Origin: Ailanthus altissimus
Lineage: Eukaryota; Streptophyta; Magnoliopsida; Sapindales; Simaroubaceae
DNA length: 64,000 nt
NCBI GenBank assembly: GCA_946807835.1
Contig: OX327700.1
Coordinates: forward strand, 28,990,001 to 29,054,000
Direction of reading: 5' to 3'
Below, one piece after another: positions 1 through 13,412 of this stretch. The stretch's first letter is position 1; each line of letters starts with the position of its first letter. The position numbers and the translations under genes were made by a program. The notes beneath the pieces were generated by a model. That model made no database searches, was not told the origin of the DNA, and saw nothing but the letters and a program-made list of their open reading frames with translations.

Positions 1-3000
1 GTCCTCTGTTCGTCTAGAAGCCGCAAGATCATCCTTCATGTTCATACTCGAGCGCTGTACTAAACGTACCAATGCCTCAACCACCTCTGACATTTGTGGC
101 CGGAATTCAGGCTCAGGCTGATACAAAGGAAAGTGTCACAAACTCACAAGGGTAACATAACATGCCAAAAGTTAAAAGATGGACAAGAGCCTAGACACAA
201 ATATATGAGTACGTGAATGTATTAACAATGTTGGAGCAATTGAGAAAATGAGAAGATTAACACTCACTTGAACACAGAGGGCAATGGTATCGGCAAATCT
301 GGAGAGGGACTTGGGTGGATAGAGTCCGCGCAAGGCAGGATCCACCATTCTTGCCAATGCATCAATGTCATGTAACTGTGGAGCAGCCCACCTCACCAGG
401 CATTGCTCGGATTTTGGTTTATTACTGCAGATGACAAATCCAATTCAGCTTTATAATTATTTAAGTTGCAGAATGAGCAGAGGCTAGCCTTTTTAATAAA
501 CAAGAGGATTGAGTCATCACCTGTTATACGGCATTCGTCCTGTCAATAATTCCAACATCACCACTCCAAAACTGTAAACATCACTCTTCAGTGTATATGC
601 TGATGGGCTTATGCACTCTGGAGCATTATATCCAGCTCCCAGGTTTTGGCTTGTATGCTGAAGAAGAAAAATCATTAAATATTGGTAGTGATCACTAAAT
701 GGAAAAAAAAAAAAAGAATCAAAAACTGAGTCAAGATGAAATTTAAACATGTCGAGCTAGACAGGCCAGGCACATTTAGAACTAAAGCAACTCCAGTGCA
801 AACTGCAAACTATGCGTGCAAAAGAAAAATATCTTGTATGTCAAGAAATAATAACCTGATGAAGGCTTGCCAAGCCATTGTCAGAAAGATGGGGATTGAG
901 TTCAAGGTCAAGCAATATGTTAGACGACTTTATGTTCTTGTGCACTAATGATGGGGAACAAACTTCATGGAGATACCTGAATATGAAAATGTAGTCCAAA
1001 AAGTTAATCCATTATAAACTTAAAGGAGTTCAGAGTAAATTGTAACTGAAGGATGTGAAGAAAATATGCTGATATCATTATGCAGTATGCAAGCATAGTA
1101 CATGCTTGTAAAAGAAACACTTGTAAGGCGGAGTACAGGCAAACAAACTAATAATGCGAGTCGAACAGATAAAACTGACATGAAATTCAACCAGTACCAT
1201 GCCTATATAAACATTATTCAATTTGTTCATTCCAGTAAGCACCAGAAAAACAAACCCAATAATTTAAATTTAAGCTGTGCATGTATTGACTTACTCAACA
1301 GCCCGTGCTGCACCCAAAGCAATTCTGATTCTTGTGTTCCAAGTTAGTGGTTTGCTAAAGTCATCTGACATATGTAGAAACTCATGAAGTGAGCCATTCC
1401 TGAAATACTCGTAAATTAACATGTTATGCCCCTGTTCTGAACAAAAACCAACAAGTTCAGCAATGTTTGTATGGTGAATCCTTGAGATGTTTGCAACAAT
1501 TTCTGAAAACTTTTCTGAGTTCTCTCCTTGAAAATGAGAAGAATCAATCTTTTTCACAGCTAACACCTGATAAACAGACAGTAAATCTAATTACTGAAAT
1601 GCAAATTCCATCACTTTTTTCCAAGCATAGTGCCCAGATCTAGTAAATAACAAAGTAAAGCTCAAACGGTGAAAACATCAGCAAGCACCAGTACAGGATG
1701 ACTGTAGATCCACTGGCAAGCATGTAGATAAGATTAACAAAGTAAAATGAATTTGTTAGGATGTAGTTAAGAATGAGGGTTTCTTTTTCCTCTTTTTTTA
1801 TTTGTCGAAGCTACTGATACACAAATATCCATTGATCATTGCATTTCAAAAAAGAGACCACCTCTCCCTGAGAATGGAACAACTAATATTTACTCTTTTG
1901 CTAACACAAGTGAATGGCCGCTATCTAAATTATGTCATATATATAGTGTAGGAGGCAGCACAATTATGCTTTTGATCATCTCAAATGATCCAAACTGAGA
2001 GTGAAAACAAATATCTTGGGAAGCATCAAAGCTTCAACTTTTGATGCAGAAAAGAAGAATGTGACAGCTGTTGCTCTTCTTAGGTAAGTCCTTTTTATTT
2101 TAGTTGCAAAAGCACAATCAATATGATTGAACTAGTGTTGCCCTTTCTAGCCAATACGTCTTATAGACTCGAATGATCCTTGTATTTTAAGTAATAGAAT
2201 GCACACCTATCGTTTACTATATATTTTCATTTAAAAAATATGCAAAGAAACAAGAACTATTAGATTAGTAGCAAATATTCCTGGAAAAAGAAAAGGCAGA
2301 AAATAGAAAGTAGAAATGAAAGCATACCTTCCCATCAGGATATTTAGCTCTATAAACACGCCCAATTGTTCCCTCGCCCAGAAGGCGTCCTGTTGCAAAA
2401 TTAGCAGTAGCAGTCTGCAAATCTGACAAAGTAAAAGATGTTGCACGAGCAGAGGTGCTTCTTTTGGCTTTCAGATGGTTTGCAAACTCATTATCATGGG
2501 AGGATTTTGATCCATCATTTAGCGGAAACTTAAGACCAATGGAAGTAGTTCTCTGAAAAGGCTGTATATCAACTGAAGCATTTGAATTAAATGATTTTTC
2601 TGCTGTCACCAAGATATTGTTGTGTTAGTTACATTATGGTACTGTGTGAAATGAAGATAGCCTTATTGAAGAAGAAATATTAATGAAATTACCACTTAAG
2701 TATTTGGGTTTAGCAGGTAGGTGTAGGTCATTGGTTAATTCCTGAGAGGCAAGGGGTGTATGGCTACCCCTCTCTTCGTCAAGAAAATGAGCAGATGGAG
2801 AAGACTTCTTTCTTGAAACTAAAGCAATCAGAATCGCAAGAAATGCCAATCCCCCCACAACTGATGCTACTACCACCACTCCATTCACTGCAGAAGTCTT
2901 ACTTTCCGTGGATGGGGATGCATGTCTCTTAGCAGCAGGCTTTGTACCGGGTGGCGGAGGAGGAGCTGGCCCAGTTGACCATGAATTTCCTCCAGTTCTT

Positions 3001-5917
3001 TAGGGTACAAGATAAAAAAAACACCATATATTATCATAAAGTGAGGGAAAAGGTTAACAGCTTAACAACTTCGAAAATATTCAATCAAACCCAAACTTCA
3101 ACACTTTACTCACTTTCCTATTTTCTTCAACTCCTCAGGGACCCACCCACTAAATTTGTTATTTTCAATATTCCTGGGTAGAATACAAGATGAAGTTAAA
3201 GAAAGAATATTAATATCAATCCATTTCAACCAGGAAGCAAAAGAAGGTGCAACCAAGCAAGTTTTTATCAGTAGTAATGGCACTCATGCATATAGAAGTA
3301 CAAACAATAATCATTTTCAACATCTCATCTACAACAACAAAGCTGTGCCACCTTGATGACCAAAAAGGATTTCTAGAAATGAAAGGATTAACAAAATAGA
3401 TAAAGACAACATAAATTCTGATGCTTCTTGAAGCATCAGTCTGAAAACATAAGATACAGCAGAAGGGACAAATGAAGTAAGAAACAAAAGAACTTGATCA
3501 AAGATAAGAATTACATGTTCTACATTTTGAATAAAGTCTACTTACAGTTCTTCAAGGGGAATTTGGTTGAGGACGTTTACTGAACCTGTGAGTCGATTGT
3601 TTTGCAGGTACCTAAACAAAATGTATAACAAAGGACTCAAAATTAAGACCTGTATAAATGTGCAAGTCACTATAAAAAAACTAAATATAAAATGTTGGCA
3701 CAGCTTACAGTTTCTTTAGGCTAGAGAGTGATGCAAAACTATGAGGTAGTGCACCAGTCAGTTGGTTTAAGGATAGATCCCTGTATGTCAGCTCATGAAT
3801 TAGATTACTTGGATAAAATCCAATAAAAAAATAAGGCATGCTTAACTTAATGCAATATCATGGCTTTTCTTGGACAACAATTCAGTTACTTGTAACAAAG
3901 AAAGCATCAAAAAGAATAATTCATTTGTTTTCACATCTTTGCAGTACTTACAAATATTCAAGTTTTGTCATCTTCTGAAACATATCAGTCATTTGTCCAC
4001 TGAGCTGATTACGTCCAAGATTTCTTTAGCCACAAAAATAAGATTTAGAATACAAAGTGAATGCCAGAAAAGTTATAGCACCAACAGAACTAATTTTTTT
4101 CTTACAGGTGCTTAAGTTTAGTCATCTGAGAGATTGAATAAGGAACACTGCCAGTTAACTGATTTTTAGAAAGGTCCCTGCACATGAGACATAAGATTAG
4201 CATGACTGATTTTGAAGTTAAATGAGGTTAAAATTTAGCAAATGAACTGTGAGCATCACAGTGAGATAACAACCCACTGAAGTAGTTTCAAGATCCAAAT
4301 AATCACTTAAAGAAAGATTCAATATCAGATGAATCATAGCAATATTTCAAAAGCATATTGCATCAAAATAACATTTTTAACAATGGCAATGCTACATATT
4401 AACAAATGTGCAATCACCAAGTTCATTGCACAATAGACCACCTGTAGTATCACTTGTATATCTGAATGAACATCAACTATGAACAACAAACAGGTAAAAT
4501 CAACATGGATTGAAGAATTTAGATAAATAGAATCACTTCCTTTAGAAGAACATGTGGAACATTAAAATTTGTTCCAAGTTTTGGTTTTTTCTTGGGTAAA
4601 AAAAACGAGAGTTAATATGTGAAACATTGTTTTTCTGACTTACAGGTGCTGAAGATTAGGAGGAAGTTGATATGGTATACTGTCCTTGAGGTTGTTGTTG
4701 CTGACATCCCTGTTCACAGATGAAAGTGAATTTTGTTAAAGTCGTGTTCATTTTAGCAATAAAATTACAAAACTAAAATAAACCACTTAAGGAGTAAGGC
4801 CTCACATATAGGAGACAGATTTCAAGTTTGATAGCTGGTAACCCAATTGTCCATTGAGTCCAAGTCCAGGTAATTTTCTGAAAAAAATTTATAGAGAAAA
4901 GGCAATATCCTATTAAGTATGTGAATTTGAAATCTTTCCACAATACAAATTCTCATAAATGCAAGTGAAGTATTAACACTGCTACATACATTTCAGTTAC
5001 AGATGAGCCTGAGCATTTGATCCCTTTCCAGGATTCGTCACAAGGATCGCCCCCACTTGCTTTCCAACCACTCAGCTGTGAAGGAGAATTTAAGCTGGTA
5101 TACATCACATTAAGAGCAGAAACTGCCAAATGGAATTGATTAGCAAATACTAGAATCTTGAATTACAGCAAGATAGCGTTGTATTGCGTCTCTTTTTCTC
5201 TATCTTTTGGGGAGAAAACATACAAGCATAAACAAAAATAATAAAGTTACATACATAATAAACAGTTTATGAACAGAACTTAATATTCCAAATAGGTATG
5301 CATCAACAATGCTCTGAAAAATAGCTATCTAAAATTTCAAAATGATTCATCAAAATAGTTTCCTTTTATTGGAGGAATTAAAAATCAACTTCAGAGACAG
5401 CTAATCAAGCAATCATTCATTTTTCCGAAAAGCAGCCAGATGGTTTGTTCTTCAGGAAATTCACCTTTCAGGTCTATTGGCTTCAGTTTACAAAGAAATT
5501 AATTGTAAATCATTATCTACTGAGAAGAAGGAATATAAACATTGACATATATACAATAAATGAAATTAAAGAGGAAAATGAATTACTTCCCCTAATCCTT
5601 AATCCATAATCAATCAATATTCTCAAATGCTAAAGGTGAACCAATAAATCTTTGTACATGCACCTTAAATTGCCATTTACATTGCCTAAATTTTTTCCCA
5701 ACTTAGAACAAATGAAACAATCATGTTCATTAAACATAATGATGATGCAGGTATGATCAAACCAACTAGACCCATAAATATTAACTTTATATAAAAGAGG
5801 CTGAAATGATAAAAACTGAAAGTGCATACCATCCTGGGAATCAGTCTTTGAAAGGACATGAATAGTGAGGAATCCAATATAAAAAATGAAGAACCCCACA
5901 AAGAGATTATGGGACAT
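1..5917 (-). CDS. SRF4: STRUBBELIG-receptor family LRR receptor-like (pseudo)kinase, SRF4/SRF5 type, 3' end cut by window
   Basis: Sixteen exons join in phase (transcription order): 5917-5830, 5122-4990, 4877-4806, 4709-4644, 4177-4106, 4023-3952, 3780-3709, 3611-3546, 3173-3114, 2997-2693, 2602-2328, 1566-1295, 976-856, 657-521, 424-268, 117-1; about 695 codons. The product starts with a hydrophobic signal peptide, then an LRRNT part ([18 protein letters not shown]), six LRRs mostly on 72- or 66-bp exons, a Pro-rich stretch ([10 protein letters not shown]), one membrane helix ([20 protein letters not shown]) and a kinase domain. The glycine loop (GEGTIGRV) and lysine (AVKK) are present, but the catalytic loop reads HKNIKSSN instead of HRD..N, and DFG reads DNG. 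The family is known for atypical kinases acting in plasma-membrane signalling without phosphotransfer; I infer the same here. The C-terminal part ([10 protein letters not shown]) points to SRF4/SRF5 rather than SRF3 or SRF6-8. ATG at 5917 is chosen because it begins the signal peptide. The stop lies left of base 1. Confidence 0.93.
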
Positions 5918-7003
5918 TTTCACTCCCAATACCAAAACAGATTGATCAACAAAAAGGAAGAAGAAGAAGAAGAAAAAAAGAAATAGAAACAAAATTGTTT
6001 TTTTTTTTTCCTTCTTTTCTTGAATTCTTCACATGAAGAGAACAGGGGAGGAGTTGTTCAGGATGAACAACAACAACCTCCAAAAAACAAAATGGGGATT
6101 TGATTTTTTCTTTAATCTCATCCTAAAGTGAAGGGTCTTTTCGGATTTTTGATGTAATGGTGGCTAAATTCGGAGAAAGAATAATAAAATTTACAGCTAA
6201 AAAAAGCTGAGGCAAGTGCATTTTTTTGCATTGAGACCGAAAGCCTAGGAGAAATCAAAGCTGTCAACCGTTTCCGGACTCAACTTCCTTGCCTGCCTTC
6301 TTTTGATCTGTACATATACCACATGTATATAACAATAATAATATATGCATTCATGCATGCATGGATACATAATACATAAAATTAAATTGACAGGTTCATG
6401 GTGATGGAATGGAACCCACGTCTGTTACCCAGAAACTCGTTCATTTCTTCTTTGATACGTAATTTAGGGATTGTTTTATCATGACAAGATTACTTGTTTT
6501 ATCTTGGTGACAGTGGTAGAACTTTTACTTGCCATTCAGAGTTTCTACTGTTTGCAATTTGGTCATCATTTGTAATGAGCGGTGGTTTTTATAGGAGCTT
6601 TATGAGTTCTTACAGAGAATGAATATATATAGTTGGTGACAAAATAAATAAATGATATCATCAACATGCAATGATACAATGATGAGACTGTTGATGGATG
6701 CCACCATTTTCTAATGTGCATACATTAGTATTTCAACCCGTTCACAAAACTACAAGTTTTATGTGGGAGCAACTGCTCATTCCCCATTCATCTTTCGATC
6801 AATTAATAACTGCCTTTAATCATATTTACACTAAAAAAAAAGTAGGGAAACTCCAACGCAGGTTATTACAATTATCTAAGATTTAAAATTATCACCCCAT
6901 TCTCTTTTCACAAGTGAAGTCTTCAACTTCACCACCTTTTATTCCCCTAGTCAAATACCACAAAATAGGGATAGTTTTTGGCTGTTCAACAAGATCATTT
7001 CCT
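5918..7003. other. Intergenic: SRF 5' leader/promoter and 3' flank of the START gene
   Basis: No coding potential seen. The first roughly 150 bases are probably the transcribed leader of the SRF-like gene (a GAA-rich purine run at 5957-5985 on the plus strand). The rest is AT-rich promoter sequence running into the 3' untranslated region of the START-domain gene. Confidence 0.5.
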
Positions 7004-10000
7004 TCAACTTGTCCCAGTTTGGCCTGATGAGGCACCGCGTTTATGCAGCTTCGTTAAGATATATGCCATAGCAACTTTCACACCCAGAGCAGAGTGACCA
7101 CGAGAGAGGCAGATCACACCCCCAAGCAGTAGTAGACCATTAGCTACCAGTTTCTTAGATGGTCTTCTAGTTAATTTCTTCGTTTTGGCTTCTCCATTAT
7201 ATAATCCATGGCCCGTATTCGCTGCAGGGCTTGCTGAAGAACTTGCACTGTTCTCTGCCTCTAATCCAACTGGAACCTACAGGCAGAGGTGGAGAAAATT
7301 GTCAGCACAAGCACAAGCAACCTGCAGATAACTAGTACATAAAACATGAATAACTTCATGAATTAATTTATGCAAAAAGAATAGTAATCAATAAATGACT
7401 TATGACATTCATTACTTCTTATTCATAAGTATCTTTCTCACAAGAATAACAGATTCCTATAGTGACTCAAAAAGAATCTCTCTTAGGCCATAACAATCTT
7501 GAGTTTTTGTACCATTGTAATGAAAGCACTATTACAAAGCAGTAGATCAAAGGATAAGAATGCATTATTACATAAGATCACAAAATTAGCAGGTACAGAA
7601 AAAATTTAAAGATGGATTGAAAAATAGCCACAACAATAATGCCACAAACTGATTGACTTTGAAAGTGGTGATACGTTGATATTGAAGATGATATTGATAA
7701 GTCCTGACCTTTTGAATAAGGGTGACTGCAGAAGCAGCTGGACTTGTCTGAGGATGCCTGATCACAGAGTATTTGCGTAGAGCATTATCCATCTTACACA
7801 CATAACTCCATATGCCCTTCGCAAAAGCCAGCCTTGCCATCTCCACATTTAAACTAGCATCTTCCTGATGAAACATTTTGATTTCACAGGCATCTCTACC
7901 AGGTACTGAAATAACAAATCATTTATTCAAATTAATCGACTCAATTACCCTTAAGGACCAATATGTCAAGCATAGAGATCCTATGGACCTACTTTGTCGC
8001 AATGCAATCTGCTGTAGCTTTCTTTTTACATAAAACTTATCATAGAGAAGTGAAGTTATAAGCAGAGTAGACAAATCTTCCCATGTCCATTACATAGAAA
8101 ATGAACTGGAGGTTAAAGATTGACGGGATATGTGATGTTTGTGTGCCAGTGTGAGAGAGAGAAAGAGAGAGAGAGAGAGGAAAACCTATAAAGAACAAAA
8201 AAAAGAAGAGCTAGACTAGAGTTAGAAGATGAGCAAATGAAATACTTGCCTTGCCGGATACGCCATCCGGATCTAAAATATGTGACACGTACATACTTCC
8301 TCTGCTGTGGTGCCAAAGGATGCTCAAATTCCTAACCAGGTTCGTAAATAGAAGTTAGAATGAAATATATCATTTGAACAAAGTAGCATCAGAAAAGGAC
8401 CAAGAGCATCAAGCCAGCAAAATAATGCTTTGTTCATAACATGTATTCTTCTGTTTCTTGGATATTTACCCAGTAAGTTGACAGTGCAAACTCATCAACT
8501 CCTTTTTATAAACATGGCAACAAAAAAAAAATTTAATTAAACCCAACAGTAATTTTTGTAGATGTGATGGCAACAGCTTTTGATATTCTAAAATAATGAA
8601 CAAGCAGTCATAGTGCAGAATCAGTGCAAGCAAAAAGGGAAAAATAAAATAAAATTATGATGTTAAGGATTTCAAATTTCCTGACTATGACCAACAGTAA
8701 TGTATATCCTCATTAACCAAATAAACACAGATGATACAGAGTACCAGACTACAAAAACAGAAAAACAGACACAAAGGCTATCACAAGAGCAGGAATAAAT
8801 CAATGAAGACAAAGACTTCCATTGTGATTTTAAACAGATGCAAAGCCACTACAAATAAATGATCTGGCCAGAAGATTAAATTTTGTTGACAGTTACCTTG
8901 ATAAAACAGTAGAAAGTTCTATCTCTTCCCTCCCATAATCTCCAAGCCAATACGTATTCCCTTGGTGTCAAGAGTGGGAATTTCTTTACCATGCGGCCAA
9001 TTTCAGTTCCATTTGTTTTGTCCAACTGCAGCTGGTTATGGTCAACCACAGTCTTGTCCCACTGCATTCTATAATCATTGTCCATATAAAAATCCCTTAA
9101 GATCTCGGGGGAGCAATTCTCAAATACCGTGACACTCAAGTATTTCAAAGGACCATCCTTCAAGAAACAACAAGAGAGGAAACATCAACTCATGTCAAAT
9201 ATTTTTAATTTGCTAAACCAGAACCTTTGTAACAATCACAAGTTCAACAGAGACTTCAAATGAGTTCTCACAGCAAATCCAGTTAACAGTATTGAAGCTT
9301 GCAACATGGAACAAATGAAGCAACGTAATCAACATTATAACAAACATGAATTTCTAGTAATAATGGTATGATTAATAGATATTTCAAAGAGAGTTAACCT
9401 TAGGTCTGCAGCATTTGGCGGTGTAGGATAAAAGATTGTTCCTTTTATCAATGACATTTTCCCATTTCTCATTGTCAACGAGCTTCTCATCCAAATTGTC
9501 AATTAAGAATTTCAAATCTGCATCTGATACAATCTCGGAAACTCTGCACAAGTGAACACAACACCTACATCAATCATATGCAACCAGATGCAAACAAGCT
9601 GCTGTAAAAATGTTATTACAAAACCTATGTAATTGCAAAACACAATGAAAAAAATCATCTTATCAGAGAAAAACAAGCGCTTTAACATTTTTATGTCACC
9701 AAAATACGAGAAACTAAAAGCAACCCAATTGGTATAAGCGCCCAAAACGAGAGAAGAATGAAAAACAAATAACTATGCATATTGTTGAAAAGCAAAAACA
9801 AACACAACCCAGATGAGCAATACCCCTGAATAGCAATTAGCAAATGAAACATCATTAAACATGACCAAAGCATCAAACACTCAAAAGGGCCAAAAACCCA
9901 ATTGAAAGAAGAATGAATAACAACCACCCACCTCGATGATTGAGAATTGTCAGAGCGGGGAGCAGCGACAGCAGTAACAGCAGAAGGAGGAGATGACAGA

Positions 10001-10167
10001 AAGCGAGAGGCAAAGGCAAAGAAACTGAAACGGGTTTTGGAGAGAAGATGATAGATGATTATGATGATCAGTGCTAGGAGAGTGGCGTATCCTCCGTTAG
10101 TGTTTTGGTGCCAGAATTCCAACGACGAAGACGAAGACAGAGACGATGAAACCCAGAAGTAGCCCAT
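7004..10167 (-). CDS. START-domain lipid-binding membrane protein (At3g13062-like)
   Basis: Six exons: 10167-9932, 9543-9399, 9157-8897, 8331-8250, 7905-7709, 7276-7004; 397 codons, all junctions in phase. The N-terminus has a hydrophobic segment (ATLLALIIIIIYHLL, about residues 28-42), so the protein is probably membrane-anchored. The middle is a StAR-related lipid transfer (START) domain, recognised from the order DGPLKYLSVTVFEN, FYMDNDYRMQWDKTV, PLLTPREYVLAWRLWEG, VTYFRSGWRIRQVPGR and NVEMARLAFAKGIWSYVCKM. The C-terminal exon holds a low-complexity Ser/Ala linker and a second hydrophobic stretch (LLLLGGVICL). START domains bind or carry lipids; the ligand cannot be read from sequence. Intron 4 has a GC donor (G|GCAAGT at 8250/8249), the only in-frame solution. 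The gene lies between SRF4-like and ECT5-like genes on the same strand, as in Arabidopsis. Confidence 0.93.
8151..8180. repeat. GA microsatellite in intron 4 of the START gene
   Basis: Run of (GA) dinucleotides with one GAAA interruption, inside the GC-AG intron, about 70 bases downstream of the donor in transcription. Confidence 0.9.
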
Positions 10168-11049
10168 CTTTTTCTCTACGGTCTCTTTTTAATAATTTAA
10201 TCTTCTAACAGTAACGACTACATCAAAGTTCTTCAACTACAACTCTTTGTCTCTGTGCTTGCCCTCGCCCATTAATATGAAATTATATAAACATAAACAT
10301 AAAGCGTATGGCAGTGATCGAGGATTTAATGACGGTTACGATGTTGCCAGTGAAATCCAATCTAACCAAACTCCTTAAACATTCACTCCACATCCATAAT
10401 TTTCCTTTTTTTTTTTTAAATACAAAATTTGTATTGTTTACTTATAAATTATTAAGAATAATATTATACCTTTTAAATATTATTTTAAAATTTTATAATA
10501 ATGAATAATGTTATTGTTATGTTGACTTTTTATTTGTTAACATAATTAAATATTTTATTTTATTTATTATATTAAGTTATTTTTGTTAACATTATTTAAT
10601 CACGTTAAATTATGTTAGTTTGTATACTTAATATTACCTTTTATTAATATGATAATTATATAAAATTTATTAACAATGCACATCAAATATCACTTTTATT
10701 AAAATATTTATATTTTAATTATATAAGTATAATATTATTTATTATTAATTAATATTATATAACTACCATGTTACATTGATAAAAATTTAAAAATTAAGTG
10801 GTAACTAATGATCGATGACATATCGATTAGGTTAAAAGGTTTATATCTCAAACTTGATAAGTGTAGGACCATGCGGTTATAAATAAATATTATATATGTG
10901 GTTGCATTAATTATAACCTATTAAAAATATATAAAAATAAATAAATAATGCAACAATATCACATCTAATTCTTTTTACATAAATTTGTAAATATTTCCTT
11001 TTTTTCTTTAATTATTTTCATTACTAATATCATAAACCATTAGTGTTCA

Positions 11050-11070
11050 AATATATATATATATATATAT
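11050..11070. repeat. AT microsatellite
   Basis: About ten AT units in the AT-rich intergenic region. Confidence 0.9.
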
Positions 11071-11756
11071 CATAAGCAATTATGGTATAATTTGAAAAGT
11101 CAGGATCAAAATGTATTGAGTCTGTGTAGAAGAAACCTACAGAAAATTGATATTAAAGGGTAGTGGAAAAATCTGTATATTCAATATATATATAAGTATA
11201 TTTTACACAAGTGCAAAAATGTAAATGTAAGTATCAAGTGCAAATGTAAGTATTTTTTAAAATGTGGATCAATTAATTATCTTATATATAAAATACTAAT
11301 TAGGTGGAGGAAGTCGTCCGTTATAAAATACTAACTACGTAATTCTACAAACAAAAAAAATCAATGCTCGTCTTTAATTAAAATAGATTTAACTAAGTAC
11401 ACAATTTTACGAAAAACCAATACTTATTTTTTTTTTTTTAAAGTTAAAGTCAAATAACTTTTTATAAAATTATGCATTAAATAATAAACAACTTCGTCTA
11501 CTTAATCAAAATTATATATATATATAGGATTTAATTTGTAATTGTAAATTAGCAAAAGTGAAAGTGTAATATAATTCAATTTGTTTTTGTAATTTGAATA
11601 ATGAGGTGTTGTAGTCAAAGTGTAGGCAGTGGTTTGTGTTAATAACAAATCAAGAAAGGTGGGATGATTTTGATTATGAAGTTTGAAGTTAATAAAGTCA
11701 CGATAGCTTGTGGAAAATGCCAGAAAATTGTGATGATAATAACAATAATAATAGTT

Positions 11757-11790
11757 ATAGTCATAGTCATAGTCATAGTCATAGTCATAT
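11757..11790. repeat. CATAGT hexanucleotide repeat
   Basis: About five tandem TCATAG units; on the minus strand they read as alternating Tyr-Asp codons, which explains the spurious open frame there. Confidence 0.85.
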
Positions 11791-12200
11791 GGATAAAATG
11801 GCATATACAGGTCAGGACTGGACTGGACTGAACCACCCATCCAGTCACTGTTAATAAGGGAGCATGAGAAGTGCGTAGTTTGTGAGAGTGAGGCTCCCCA
11901 GGCCCAAACCATACCATGTCTACCACCTGCTAATTATGTCAAAGTCTTATTATCCATTCTCTTTTTTTGTTGATGGTATTCAAGAATTTGTATACCACAC
12001 AATCATATACATCTCAAAGAACACCAAAGTACATGCAACACAATCATTGAGCATCCTCCTTGAATTTATCCATTCATTGGATTTGGATGAAGGGCCATTA
12101 GCCCCATATCTATAGTAGTAAGTAAGATGGCAACATGCATGTCAACATCCATTTTGGATGAGTAGAATAACTATTGCCCACACATTTAGATAACTTCAAC

Positions 12201-12216
12201 TCTCTCTCTCTCTCTC
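12201..12216. repeat. CT microsatellite
   Basis: Eight CT units. Confidence 0.85.
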
Positions 12217-12828
12217 AATGTCTCTCTATGTATTGCTGTTCCTTTCTTTTTTAGAATTTTAACTTCCTACTCTATCAAAGTAGCAGAAAAGCACAAATGG
12301 ATTCTTGATAAGGAGCATTCACTCACTAAACTAGCAAAGCAAGTATCAGAGACCCCAACCACTCCAGGCTGTCTGCTATGTTATGGGGATAGAAGGAATA
12401 GATAGATATGTAATCTAGTAAACGAATCCAAAACAAGTAACAACATGACTATGAAAATTTCATAAAATCAGCAGGCTTACTATGACCAAGCAAAATCTAT
12501 ATTCTATTGCACTCATCTGTATTCGGTAGGATTATGCACAAAGGCAAAAGATATGCAGAGCTTCTAGCTGTCGAACCAAAACTGCACTTGACAAATATCT
12601 ATTTGAAGTAGTTCTAAATTACTTCAAACAAAAAGAATTATTCATCAGTGTTTGATGCATCATTTCATAATCAAAGACAAAATTGAGACTGAGATAACAG
12701 ATACTTCGTGCACTCATAAAAAGCAGTAACCATATGGAATGAGATTGCATTCTTAATTACCTTCAAACTGATATTCTCCCTTCGCTGGACCAAACATGCA
12801 CAATATCTGAAAAAACATATATACATAT

Positions 12829-12849
12829 AGAGAGAGAGAGAGAGAGAGA
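12829..12849. repeat. AG microsatellite
   Basis: About ten AG units downstream of the ECT5-like gene. Confidence 0.85.
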
Positions 12850-13412
12850 TGAAAATTTGAAAATGCAACACCTCCAGCAAAATTCATAAGCTCTATCATC
12901 AATTCTACTATCTCATTTTCTGTAAAAATATGCAGAACTAAGTTTCCCAAGGGACTCCACAAGTTTTCCCTCAGCAGAAGTTGTCATTATGATGGAATCA
13001 ATCCATAAGTTGTTGAAAAATAAAAATGAAAGAGTTTCACTTAAGCGCCTTGTCCTGAATTCCATTATTAAAACCCTGCAAAGATCTGAAACTTTACAAA
13101 TGCAAAGATGTCAGTCAATATCCACGCACAACTACACTTACCCAAAAACAGTGAATAGGACTGGAAAAAAGAAAAGAAGAAAGAAAAAGAAAAACTAATG
13201 ACTTGAATAAAGAGAGAGCAGCGCTTGCAAGACATATTATACATGAAGCTCATCAGCTGGTAAAACTTGTAAGACCTTTAGTTTGGTTATTGATGCACTC
13301 CAATGAACCCAAAGGCATCAGAGATCTACCTTTTCATAGAATAATAGAAACCTAAAGAGTAGAATGGTAGTTTGCCACATACAGAACAGCAATTCCACCC
13401 AAAGATGTCTCC

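Larger units (their letters stand above)
10168..13412. other. Long AT-rich intergenic region between START and ECT5-like genes
   Basis: About 3.2 kb. Bases 10168-10290 are likely the START gene leader. From 10380 to 11600 the DNA is extremely AT-rich with simple repeats. An open frame at 11502-11912 (minus) is carried by the CATAGT hexamer repeat and is not convincing as a gene. From 12660 onwards the sequence is probably 3' flank of the ECT5-like gene. No RNA gene, transposon terminus or coding exon was recognised. Confidence 0.5.

Noticed and set aside
11502..11912. Open frame of 136 codons on the minus strand with YDYDYD repeats
   Set aside because: The frame is carried by the CATAGT hexanucleotide repeat; no conserved domain, no supporting splice structure.
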